This document shows, one piece after another, positions 51,408 to 64,000 of a stretch of 64,000 bases of DNA. Each line of letters opens with the position of its first letter. Positions within the stretch are counted from its first letter, which is position 1. Made by a program: the position numbers and the translations under genes. This stretch comes from Perognathus longimembris pacificus (Eukaryota > Chordata > Mammalia > Rodentia > Heteromyidae): NCBI RefSeq assembly GCF_023159225.1, contig NC_063171.1, positions 39,959,378 through 40,023,377 of the forward strand, written 5' to 3'. A model generated the notes under the pieces. That model did no database searches and was not told the origin of the DNA. It was given only the letters and a program-made list of their open reading frames with translations.

Positions 51408-51760
51408 GGCTCCTGAGAGGTGTGGTGTCATCTGCATAGGACCAACCTGCCAGGCACCCTGTGCTGGGGGAAAGGGTGGCTGTACTTCACTTGTGCAGTC
51501 CTTGAGCTCTGCATACACAGCTGAAGAGCAGAGCTGGGCACAAGGATAAAGTGATGGCTGGACCTAGGCCCCAGCGCTCTATAGCCTATGCCTCGCTCAG
51601 GGTCTTTGAGGAAGACCTTCACAATCCCCTCTATAAATAGCACTGAGGGAAAGCCTGGACCCTTTCTCTCCTTTTGTTTTTGGGTTTGAGGGTACATATT
51701 TATTGTTTTGTGATCAAGTCACAATGTTTTTAATTGTAATAAATTTCTAATGTCTGTAGC
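51408..51760 (+). other. GON4L: GON4L 3' UTR
   Basis: Unique sequence of about 350 nt from the stop to about 15-20 nt past the AATAAA at 51738. No SINE lies in it. The exact cleavage position is inferred. Confidence 0.8.
51738..51743 (+). terminator. GON4L: GON4L poly(A) signal AATAAA
   Basis: Canonical AATAAA 331 nt after the stop, followed by a T/G-rich stretch (TTTCTAATGTCTGTAG). Confidence 0.88.
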
Positions 51761-51820
51761 CAGTTCTAAGACACTGAGCACCTGTGCAGGAAAACACTGG
51801 GCTCACACTCCCAGCAGCTT

Positions 51821-51826
51821 TTTATT
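51821..51826 (-). terminator. MSTO1: MSTO1 poly(A) signal AATAAA
   Basis: TTTATT on the + strand, so AATAAA on the - strand, only about 30 nt after the MSTO1 stop. The predicted 3' UTR is very short, about 50-65 nt. It faces the GON4L signal about 78 bp away. Confidence 0.88.
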
Positions 51827-51855
51827 GCAAACAAACTCCTGGCGACTCCTGAACT

Positions 51856-55845
<3,990 letters not shown>

Positions 55846-55903
55846 GCCGGGATGCAACTCTTCAGTCGCACGCCCCTGCCGGTCTACCCTCTGCGCACCG
55901 CCC

Positions 55904-55908
55904 ATTGG
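55904..55908 (-). promoter_or_regulatory. CCAAT box 1
   Basis: ATTGG on + in the context CGCCCATTGGCTCG, a good NF-Y-type site, about 60 bp upstream of the MSTO1 ATG. It also overlaps an in-frame upstream ATG, which is therefore probably promoter and not transcript. Confidence 0.75.
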
Positions 55909-55948
55909 CTCGCCGGGCTTGTGGGCGGTGCTCTATCCTCTCCGTCCT

Positions 55949-55953
55949 ATTGG
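55949..55953 (-). promoter_or_regulatory. CCAAT box 2
   Basis: ATTGG on + in the context TCCTATTGGTCC, 45 bp from box 1. Confidence 0.72.
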
Positions 55954-55974
55954 TCCACAAACACATCCTTTCCC

Positions 55975-55979
55975 ATTGG
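55975..55979 (-). promoter_or_regulatory. CCAAT box 3
   Basis: ATTGG on + in the context TCCCATTGGACA, 26 bp from box 2. All three face the same way. Confidence 0.72.
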
Positions 55980-56433
55980 ACAAACGATTACTTGGGTTCC
56001 GTACACAGTGCCCCTCCCCTCACTCCCGCCCTCTTCCCTGACGTGGACCACTCCTTCTTTCCGGTCGGTCCTGGCAAGAGGCGGGGTGCCGGAAGTTGTT
56101 CGGTGCGGAAGTTGCGCCAGAGCGGGCCGGTCCAGGTTTGTGGCGCCACGCCCCCCTGGCTCAAGCCCTCGTCCCCATCGTCGGGTATCTGTGCTGGAAG
56201 TAGGTGCAGGGATGAATCCTCCCACTCACTTCCCGCCCCCAAACCGCTTTCCAGACTGCTGCCCCGGAGGAGGAGCCGGCCTAACCATGTCACGTAGTGT
56301 CGCTTGTGAAATTCAGCCCCACGCTTGCATACATCTATAGTTCTTTTTCATTGTTTTTCCCCCACCTTGTCCTTGGGCTTGAGCTCGGCCTGGGGCGCTG
56401 TCCCAGTGCTTGCGCTATTCTTTCCTGAAGTAG

Positions 56434-56635
56434 TTTGTTTTTGCCAATCCTGGGGCTTGGACTCAGGGCCTGAGCACTGTCCCTGGCTTCTTTTTGCTCA
56501 AGGCTAGCACTCTACTACTTGAGCCACAGTGCCACTTCTGGCTGTTTTCTATATATGTGGTGCTGGGGAATTGAACCCAGAGCTTCATGTGTAGGAGGCA
56601 AGCACTCTTACCACTAAGGCCATATTCCCAGCACT
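56434..56635 (-). mobile_element. IDL-Geo SINE, nested, with target duplication
   Basis: CCTGAAGTAGTTT on both sides. Confidence 0.92.
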
Positions 56636-56741
56636 CCTGAAGTAGTTTATTGGACGTAAAAATCTCCCGGACTTTCCTGCCCGGGGTTTCAACCCGGATC
56701 CTCAGATCTCACCCTCTTGATTAGGATTAAAGACATGAGCC

Positions 56742-56946
56742 GGCTGGGGATATGGCCTAGTGGCAAGAGTGCTTGCCTCGTATACATGAGGCCCTGGGTT
56801 CAATTCCCCAGTACCACATATACAGAAAACGGCAGAAGTGGCGCTGTGACTCAAGTGGCAGAGTGCTAGCCTTGAGCAAAAAGAAGCCAGGGACAGTGCT
56901 CAGGCCCTGAGTTCAAGGCCCAGGACTGGCAAAAAATAAATAAATA
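56742..56946 (+). mobile_element. IDL-Geo SINE, nested, with target duplication
   Basis: TAAAGACATGAGCC on both sides; tail (AAAT)n. Confidence 0.93.
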
Positions 56947-57177
56947 AATAAAGACATGAGCCACCAGCACCTGGCTCATTGCTATTTTTTCATTGCTAAA
57001 TTAGTACACTGGACAAATGTACACCAAGGAGTCTTAAGTGTTGGAGCTCATTAAGGCTATGTTTGAACTTGGTAGATAAGCTTTAAAAAAATACCAGTTT
57101 TCAATGCCATCGCTGCAGGAATTTCTTTGCAGTCATTGTTCTTTAAATTTCCATAAACTTTGAAGTTCTATTTTCAT

Positions 57178-58220
57178 AAATTTTTTATTGACAAGATGTA
57201 CGGAGGGGTTAGTTACATAAGGTAGTGAATACATAAACATTTGTCATACTTGTTACCCCTTCCTTATTTGTCTCCCACTTTCCCTCTACCCAACCCACCC
57301 CCCTTTGCTCTCATTTTTTTTAAAACCTTCCCAGTGACAGACATCGCAATTCTAGTCTACATTGCTTATGAACTCTATGAATATTAACAATAAAACAATT
57401 CCTTCCACGTCTGGTGGTATGTACATTTCTTTCCTTTTGCTTAGTGTAATCAGTTCCTTCTTTTTCTCTCATTTCCTCCCTCCCCCAGCTGCTCTTGAGT
57501 TGCTTAGTTTGCCTTCATCAATGTCCACTGCAGCTGTTGGGTCCCCTCTACTGTATTTTTTTTTCCATCCACTTTTCACTCTTCCTGTGCCCTCCTCCCA
57601 GCTTCCCTCAGATGTGCACGTGTATACACTGTATGTATGTGAGTTAAAGAATATAGTCCTCTAAATACTATACAACTAATTAAGAAGAGGGCCTTTGCTT
57701 CCTTATCTTTGGAGTTCTTTTCAGTCTGGATATTAGGTACATATAAATTAGTATTTGTTTTTTTTGGTTTTTTTGGTGCCATTATCCCAAGAGTGACCTT
57801 TTTTGGCGATGCTGTCAATTGGTATCTTGGGTCCTATTTTCTTTGCATTTCCATAAATTTTAAAGGTTTAGCCATCACTCCCTTTACTTTTTTTTTATTA
57901 TTAGTAAGGTTGGGAGCACCTTTTCTGATGTTTATCAGCCATGTGGATATCTCTGTTTTACAAAATGCTTGTTCAAATGTCTTGCTCAGGTTTCATAGCA
58001 TTGCTTTATTCTGGATACAAGTCCCTTGTCATTTTTTTTTTTTTTTTTGCCAGTCCTGGGGCTTGAACTCAGGGCCTGAGCACTGACCCTGGCTTCTTTT
58101 TGCTCAAGGCTAGCATTTTGCCACTTGAGCCACAGTGCCACTTCTGGCCCCCTTGTCAGTTTTATGTGTTTAGAATTTCTTAAAATATCTGAAATTTTTT
58201 TTTTCTCAACCTAAGTATCA
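57178..58220 (-). mobile_element. Antisense L1-like remnant
   Basis: TTTTATTGACAAGATGTACG opens an L1 3'-end-like stretch; later GCCATGTGGATATCTCTGTT is typical L1. Decayed, no open frame. Contains the lone monomer at 58032. Confidence 0.6.
58032..58149 (-). mobile_element. Free-standing SINE right monomer (Geo/dID) with target duplication
   Basis: T tract, right half only, ending CCACTTCTGGCC. CCCTTGTCA at 58023-58031 and 58150-58158. Confidence 0.85.
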
Positions 58221-58227
58221 AGAAGCT

Positions 58228-58400
58228 GATCTTGAGTTTGAGTCCTGTTCATGTTACACAGTGAGATCCTATCTCAAAAGGCAACCACAAAATTACATGT
58301 TTGTGTTAAAAAAAAAAAGTATTTGGGAAACAGGGCTTTAGTTCAGTTGTAGAATGTTTACCAAGGATGCAGGAGGCCTGGGGCCCAATTCTCTGCAATG
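58228..58400 (+). mobile_element. B1 3' fragment and ID-like monomer
   Basis: B1-like CAGTGAGATCCTATCTCAAA, then ID-like GCTTTAGTTCAGTTGTAGAA. Confidence 0.5.
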
Positions 58401-58529
58401 AATTTTCTACTTCTTTCTTTCTAGAATTTGGTAACTGATATTGCTTCCAGAAAAGAACTAAGAGAAAGGGAAAATGTTTGAGTATCCACTGTACGTTTTT
58501 GTATGGCCTGAAATTTAAAATGGGTCTAT

Positions 58530-58767
58530 AAACCAGGCGCTGTGACTCACATCTGTAATCCTGGCTACTCAGAAGATTGAAATCTGAGGATGGTGGTTTG
58601 AAGCTAGCTCAGGCAGGAAAGTCCATGAGATTCTTAAGTCCAATTACCCACCCAAAATGCCAGAAGTGGAGCTGTGGCTCAAGGGTAGAGTGCTTGCCCT
58701 GAGCAAAAGCTCAGGTACAGCAGCACCCTGAGCTCCAGCCCCAGGACTGGCACCAAAAAGAAACAAA
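58530..58767 (+). mobile_element. B1-dID-like SINE
   Basis: Sense dimer. Confidence 0.8.
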
Positions 58768-58994
58768 ATGGGTAAATAAGTTAAAGGAATATGGAGCTCA
58801 TGAATGTCATTGACTAGGAGATTTTTTTAGAAAGCTCACTGAGGTAGCTTGTGATAGATGGCCTGAAGAGAGACACAAGAGGTTAGACACAAATTAGCAA
58901 ATAATTACAGTAACTCATGAGGAGTGATGGGAGTATAAAGCAAGTAGTGAGGATGATGAAGTTGGTTTAAGCTAAATTTAAAAGATTAATGAAG

Positions 58995-59208
58995 GGGCTT
59001 GGAACATGGCCTAGTGGCAAGAGTGCTTGCCTCGTATACATGAAGCCCTGGGTTCGATTCCTCAGCACCACATATATAGAAAAGGCCAGAAGTAGCGATG
59101 TGGCTCAAGTGGCAGAGTGCTAGCCTTCAGCAAAAAGAAGCCAGGGACAGTGCTCAGGCCCTGAGTCCAAGGCCCAGGACTGGCAAAAACAAAACAAAAC
59201 AAAACAAA
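58995..59208 (+). mobile_element. IDL-Geo SINE
   Basis: Sense dimer, tail (AAAAC)n, imperfect duplication TTAATGAA / CTAATGAA. Confidence 0.9.
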
Positions 59209-59286
59209 AAAACTAATGAACTGTGTTGGAGATAGATCATTTATGGCTCTATAGAGAAATAGATTTACTAGAGAACTAAAAAAATG

Positions 59287-59370
59287 AGGTCTGTGGGTTG
59301 GGCATGTGGCTCAGCAATGAATATTTGCTTAGTATACACAAGGACCTAGGTTTAATCAACAGCATTGTAG
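59287..59370 (+). mobile_element. ID-like monomer
   Basis: GGGCATGTGGCTCAGCAATG...GGTTTAATCAACAGCATTG, decayed. Confidence 0.6.
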
Positions 59371-59616
59371 ACATGGACCTACATGTTGGTAAAGTTGTGC
59401 GGCAGGGGTGGGTGGGGAGAGCTGGTCAAGTGATCTCTATAAGTGTCTGATGCTAGTGCAGATTATTTTTGCTACATTGACACATTGAAAAGTTAATCAC
59501 TGTAGGTGACAGGAGTGCATCAAGGTGGAAGTTGAATACCAATAGAGAATATTTCAAGTAAAGCATTATAGAATGCTTTACTTAGAACCCTTGCTACTGA
59601 TCACTTAATGCAGCAT

Positions 59617-59824
59617 TTTTTTTTTTTTTTTGCCAGTCCTGGGACTTGGACTCAGGGCCTGAGCACTGTCCCTGGCTTCGTTTTTGCTCAAGGCTAGCAC
59701 TCTGCCACTTGAGCCACAGCGCCACTTCTGGCTATTTTCTATATATGTGGTGCCGGGGAATCGAACCCTGGGCTTCATGTATACGAGGCAAGCACTCTTG
59801 CCACTAGGCCATATCCCCAGCCCC
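59617..59824 (-). mobile_element. IDL-Geo SINE with target duplication
   Basis: CTTAATGCAGCATT / CTTAATGCAGTATT. Confidence 0.92.
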
Positions 59825-60004
59825 TTAATGCAGTATTCTATGTAAAGTCCTTCACCTATAGAAACCTCTACAAGTCTAGTGTTATTACGATTACAAAAGG
59901 TAACATAAGAGATCTGGTGAAATCAGAGGAGGAAACAGGTTAGGAGAGCCCCGAAAACTGACATCTAATAATATGGAGACCTAGGAATCAATATTCTGAC
60001 TTCA

Positions 60005-60195
60005 GAGTTTGAACTCAGGGATTCATGTTTGCTTGGCTGGTGCTCTACAACTCGAGCTGTGTCTTCAGCCCAACCTTTTGCTGGTTATTTTGGAGATGGA
60101 ATGTTTCAGACTGCTGTCAGGGCTGGCTTCAAAATGAGATCTTCTGTATCTTAGTCACCTGCGTCAACAACACTGTAATTGTGAGCCACCAGTGA
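60005..60195 (-). mobile_element. Decayed B1-dID-like SINE
   Basis: GAGTTTGAACTCAGGGATTC...GCTGGTTATTTTGGAGATGG. Confidence 0.5.
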
Positions 60196-60600
60196 GGGGG
60201 TGACAGAGAGAGAAAGAGAGAGAGTGTCACTATTTTCTCAGGACTCCTAAGGACAGTCCCAGACAATACAACTCTACTGCATTCAATTTAGCTCATTATA
60301 TACAATGTATGCTTGTTACTGCTTGATTTTTCTTAGGAACCTGTAGAGCAGGGCTCCACTATCCAGAGCTTCCAGAACTCAGTTGTAGTTTCATTAACAT
60401 GCCCCAGCGTACACAATAACACACCAAGGGATAAAGGCCACAAGTAAGCGTTTAGAAGAGGGATGGTTAGGCTATGAAATGTTTATCTGAACCCACTAAA
60501 ATTTAAAAGGTAGAACTATTATAAATTAAGTCTCTTCAGACCCCAAGCAAGCAAAATATCAGAGAAATTCATTTTGGACAATTTGAAGGTGCTTTCCTTA
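60196..60600. other. Intergenic segment before the DAP3 3' end
   Basis: Short GA-rich stretch at 60200-60226, otherwise unique-looking with no recognised feature. Confidence 0.4.
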
Positions 60601-60614
60601 TTAGAAATACGACA

Positions 60615-60913
60615 CAATGTCTTAAGAAAGGTACTTTATTTTTTAAGGAAAGATTCATGATTATCTTAGATATGAAAACAATATCCCAAAACTAGTATCA
60701 GTCTTAGGAACAAGAGGACATTCTATGGTTTACAGTCACTTCAAAAGGAACCTTTTTCAAAACCCTGAAGTCCCAAAGCCAACTGCAGCCCTGTGTAATT
60801 CTGTACTTAGAGAAGCCTGGCTGCTCTACCTGGGTACAGTGGAGTTTCCCCACATGACTGCGTACAGCTTGAAAGAAAAGTCCACTGTTTTCCACGCTTA
60901 TTGAGCCCATGGT
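60615..60913 (-). other. DAP3: DAP3 3' UTR
   Basis: About 300 nt of SINE-free sequence between the stop and the poly(A) signal. The end is inferred from the AATAAA. Confidence 0.75.
60635..60640 (-). terminator. DAP3: DAP3 poly(A) signal AATAAA
   Basis: TTTATT on +, so AATAAA on -, 274 nt after the stop. Confidence 0.82.
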
Positions 60914-60999
60914 TTAGAGATAGGCACAGAGCCGTTCCAGCTGTCCAGGATTGGCATTACTTAGAAACAGCAGCTCCTTCTTCCCTTCTTCTGTAGCAG
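60914..60999 (-). CDS. DAP3: DAP3 last coding exon
   Basis: Acceptor CCATTTTAG, 28 codons ending [14 protein letters not shown] and TAA at 60916-60914. The residues that differ from human (PGQ for PSL, L for H) are conservative positions near the end. Confidence 0.95.
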
Positions 61000-62895
61000 C
61001 TAAAATGGAGTCAAACACAGACAAATGACAATTCTCCCCACTGCAATGTGTTCCCCAGGAAATTCTAAAGTCCGAGGCTAGGTTCTCCAGACTGTGTTTG
61101 CATGTAAGTTCCCCATCCGCTCACCTTTGTTCTTCCCAACCTGTAGCTAGTTTTACTCTTTCCTCTAACATATTCCAATTACTTGCCTATAGTTGTTATT
61201 TTTTTTTTGGGGGGGGAGAAGTGTTTTTTGTCAGTCGTTGGGCTTGAACTCAGGGTCAGAGTGTTGTCCCTGAGCTCTTTTGCTTAAAGCTGGCACTCTG
61301 CCACTTTGAGCAACAGTGCCACCTCCCATATTCCAATTACTGTTTACTTTTTTTCCCTCCAGTGTGCTGGGATTAAACCTAGGGCTTTGTATTAGTATCT
61401 AGAGAGTCACTAGTAACTTATTTTCTAGTGACAGAACCTTTTACTCTATAGTCCCTAGAATATCCAGAGGTGAGGCAAGCATAAATGAATAGCTAGAATG
61501 TTTTGTCTTAATGGATCAAATCTGGTATTTTGAGTTAAGAATTTCATCACATATACAGGTATGGCAAAGATTTGGTTTAGTGTTGGGGTAGCCTCTCTGA
61601 GTATGGATTTTTCTAAGGGTATCAGCGTTTTGAGTTTCTCAACTGGAATTTGTTGTATGAATAAATGTAATGATAAGAGTATAGTAGAAACTCAAACATC
61701 CAGAAACATTACCCACAGGTTAGACATCGCTTTGATTCCTTCTTTAGCAAGAACATTTATATTCTGGACAAGAATTTAGGCTTTTTTTTTGGTCCTGGGG
61801 CTTGAACTCAGGGCCTGGGTACTATCCCTGAGCTTCTTATTGCTCTAGGCTAGTACTCTACCACTTAAGTCACAGCTCCACTTCCAGCTTTTTGGTGGTT
61901 AACTGGAGAATAAGCATCTTGTAGATTTTCCTGCCAGGGCTGGCTCTGAACTGCAATCTTTAGATCTCAGGCTCCTGATGGCTATATAATTACTTTTTAA
62001 ATTGTAACCATCTCCTAACCACCTTTCTGCAATACCATCTTACTACCCAGAAAGGAGTCAAGATAAAGGGGGAAAAAAATGAAACAGAAATGACAGGTGG
62101 CTACTGAAGGACATAAAGGAGAAGGCTTATGTGTTCAACACTCAGTCCCAAGCTAGTAGAGCTAGTTTGAGAGGTTTTGGAAACTTGAGGAGATGGAGGC
62201 TAGCTAGGTCATTGGGCAAATGTTGGGGGACGGAGGGTACAGAATCTTTGTCTCTTTTTCTGTTTCTTATCTGCTATGAGGTGAACAGACTCTGTCACAC
62301 TGTTTTGCCATGATGTACTACATACACCTAATTATAAGCCCAGTAGGCATGTAGCCAGATGACCATGGTATGAATCCTCTGAAACTGTGACTCAAAAGAA
62401 TCCTTTTCTAAGCTGGGTGCTGGTGGCTCACACCCATAATCCTAACTATTCAGGAGGCTGAAATTGAGGTTTTGGTTTGAAGCCAGCCCAGGCAGGAAAA
62501 TCTGTGAGACTCGTATCTCCAATTTACTACCAAAAAGCCAGAGTGGAGCTGACACTCAAGTGGTAGAGTGCTAGCCTTGAGCACAAAAGGTCAGGGACAG
62601 TGCCTATGCCACGAGTTCAAGCCTTAGGACTGGCACCAAAATTAAAAAAAATCCTTTTCTGCTTTAAGTTATTTGATGTTATATATTTCATAATAGAAAT
62701 GTAAAAGTAAGTTTCGCAATCTGATTCAGTGAGATTCTATTGTGAGCACAAAGCTCTGGCAAAGTTCGGCCACTAACCTTTCTCATGCTGCAGCCACTTA
62801 TTCTCTAAATAATACTGCATGGAACTTTCAAATTCCTTTGCATTATAGTTAGGAACCAGGATGGGAAGGAAGGGATCCAGTGCATCAAATCCTTC
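60914..62895 (-). CDS. DAP3: DAP3 (death-associated protein 3, mitochondrial ribosomal protein mS29), last two exons
   Basis: Complement join 62895-62778, 60999-60914. The two exons give [59 protein letters not shown] and LERLCAYL, then TAA. This matches the remembered C-terminus of human DAP3 (...NANPSLLERHCAYL) closely. DAP3/mS29 is a P-loop GTP-binding protein of the mitochondrial small ribosomal subunit, also linked to apoptosis; the GTPase core lies in exons beyond the right edge. Same strand as MSTO1, whose promoter is about 4.7 kb past the DAP3 3' end. Confidence 0.96.
61184..61327 (-). mobile_element. Free-standing SINE right monomer (Geo/dID) with 14-bp target duplication
   Basis: Right half only, within the last DAP3 intron. 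ATATTCCAATTACT at 61170-61183 and 61328-61341. In its own sense it begins GGGAGGTGGCACTGTTGCTC. About 15 nt of non-A sequence follows its A tail. Confidence 0.88.
61342..61779. other. DAP3: DAP3 intron segment
   Basis: An ID-like remnant (GTGCTGGGATTAAACCTAGG, about 61360-61390); the rest is not recognised. Confidence 0.4.
61780..61983 (-). mobile_element. B1-dID-like SINE, truncated
   Basis: Antisense dimer missing the end of its B1-like half. Confidence 0.75.
61984..62398. other. DAP3: DAP3 intron segment, nothing recognised
   Basis: About 415 bp unique-looking. Confidence 0.4.
62410..62649 (+). mobile_element. B1-dID-like SINE with target duplication
   Basis: AATCCTTTTCT at 62399-62409 and 62650-62660; one of the few B1-dID copies whose duplication is still exact. 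Confidence 0.9.
62778..62895 (-). CDS. DAP3: DAP3 penultimate exon
   Basis: 118 nt; acceptor TTCTTCTCCAG, donor AAAG|GTTAGT; enters in phase 0 and leaves in phase 1. Confidence 0.95.
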
Positions 62896-63039
62896 CTGGA
62901 GAAGAAAAGGAGAAGCATATGATATTAGTTAAGTGACAAATCAGCAGAGGGAAAAATTTTAACATAAATAGTATGTAATTACATTTCCCTAACAAGGAAG
63001 GTAATCAACACTTACTATTAAAAGATGATTATTTTTTCT

Positions 63040-63124
63040 TTTAGGTCCAAGACTGGGACTTGAAACTGGTACCTGATGCTTTTACCCACTGGCTAGCACT
63101 CTACTGAGCCATGCCTCCAAGCCC
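63040..63124 (-). mobile_element. Decayed ID/right-half fragment
   Basis: GACTGGGACTTGAAACTGGT...CACTCTACTGAGCCATG. Confidence 0.5.
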
Positions 63125-63370
63125 CAAAAGATGATTATCCTTAATATGTAATTTAATGAATCACACGTTATCCTAATCAACAACTCAGACAACCTGCATT
63201 GTGCCAGATATAAAAGACAGATATAGAAATCATCTACAATCTTTGAGATACTGAAACTAAAGACTTTCTTATTTTAAATTAACGTCTTTTAAGCCTAAGG
63301 AAGAACTAAGGCAATTAAAAATATTGGTAACACCTTGAATCTGTAATAAATACGAAAAACTAATCCTCAT

Positions 63371-63585
63371 CCTTTTTTGTTTTGGTTAGTCATGAGGCTT
63401 CAACTCAGGGTCAGGGTGCTGTTCCTGAACATTTTTGCCCTACTACTTTGGCCAAAGTGAAGTTTAGTTGGAGGTAAAAGAGTCTCATGGACTTTCTTGC
63501 CCACCCTAGCTTTGAATTGTAACCCTCAGATCTCAGCCTCTTGAGTAGCTAGGATTACAGGTGTGAACCCTGAGTGCTCAGCCTA
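63371..63585 (-). mobile_element. B1-dID-like SINE
   Basis: Antisense dimer, deletion in the right half. Confidence 0.76.
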
Positions 63586-63751
63586 ATCCTAGTCTTAAAA
63601 CTCACAAATTATAATAATAATATAAAACAAGTTTGTCACTTTAGTGATTTCATTCTGTCATCCTAGATATGCAGGAAGTATTAATAAGAAGATCACAATC
63701 TAGGCTGGCCCTGGCATAAACATGAGACCTATTCATAAAACAAAGAAAGTA

Positions 63752-64000
63752 GCCAGGTGCTGGTGGCTCACACCTCTAGTCCTAGCTACTCAGGAGACTG
63801 AGATATGTGGACTGAGGTTCAAAGCCAGCCTGTGCAGGAAAGTCTATGAGACTCAGCTCTAATTTAACCACCAGAAATTGGAAGTGGTGCTGTGGCTCAA
63901 AGTGGTAGAGTGCTAGCCTTGAACTGAAGAGCTCAGGGACAGCACCCAGGCCCAGAGTTCAAGCCCCACAGCCCACAAAAAAAAAAGAAAAGCAAAAAAA
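63752..64000 (+). mobile_element. B1-dID-like SINE at window end
   Basis: Sense dimer with A tail running to the end of the window. Confidence 0.85.

Larger units (their letters stand above)
55846..56200 (-). promoter_or_regulatory. MSTO1: MSTO1 CpG-rich promoter
   Basis: GC- and CpG-rich block upstream of the MSTO1 ATG. It contains three CCAAT boxes on the - strand (see separate entries), a GC box near 55923 (GGGCGG), a CRE-like TGACGTGG near 56039 and ETS-like CCGGAAG near 56091. No TATA box is obvious. It could also fire toward higher coordinates, but I see no convincing coding exon on the + strand there. Confidence 0.8.
56363..56975 (-). mobile_element. B1-dID-like SINE with two IDL-Geo insertions
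   Basis: Antisense dimer in three pieces; marks the resumption of SINEs beyond the MSTO1 promoter. Confidence 0.8.

Overview
This is mammalian nuclear DNA with widely spaced exons, GT-AG introns and very dense SINEs. The commonest young SINE is a dimer: an ID/tRNA-Ala-like left half joined to a right half that begins near GGCCAGAAGTGGCGCTGTGG and ends near CCAGGACTGGC. This matches my recollection of IDL-Geo, a SINE described only from the rodent superfamily Geomyoidea (pocket mice, kangaroo rats, pocket gophers). A second, older dimer joins a 7SL/B1-like left half to nearly the same right half and is called B1-dID-like here. The window is therefore most likely from a geomyoid rodent. All gene names rest on reading the translations and on remembered orthologues; no database was searched.

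Layout. (1) About 1-51,760, + strand: the 3' three quarters of GON4L. There are 22 coding exons (1592-51407) giving 1,772 codons in one open frame, ending with a stop and a poly(A) signal. The N-terminal ~470 residues lie left of the window. (2) About 51,800-55,870, - strand: complete MSTO1, 14 coding exons, 571 residues, convergent with GON4L; the two poly(A) signals are under 100 bp apart. Its promoter is a CpG-rich block at about 55,850-56,200 with three inverted CCAAT boxes. (3) 56,360-60,600: intergenic SINEs and a degraded L1. (4) About 60,600-64,000, - strand: the last two coding exons and 3' UTR of DAP3. The order GON4L-MSTO1-DAP3 is the simple rodent arrangement; the primate GON4L copy (YY1AP1) is absent from this interval.

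The introns are mostly repeats: IDL-Geo and B1-dID-like SINEs (often nested, IDL-Geo always the younger), antisense L1 remnants, ID monomers and microsatellites. One intron holds a processed pseudogene of CDKN2AIP (CARF), itself split by a later IDL-Geo.

The genes are independent housekeeping genes. GON4L is a nuclear corepressor-type protein (acidic tracts, PAH-like repeats, Myb/SANT-like C-terminus). MSTO1 is a tubulin-fold protein needed for mitochondrial distribution and fusion. DAP3 is mitochondrial small-subunit ribosomal protein mS29.

Most notable in the hunt: three free-standing copies of the SINE right half, each with its own target-site duplication and nearly the same start, implying that this half can move alone; a 57-nt in-frame tandem duplication in GON4L that adds a SUMO consensus; a possible alternative terminal exon of GON4L; an L1 remnant running into a GON4L splice acceptor; and a 50-bp perfect palindrome.
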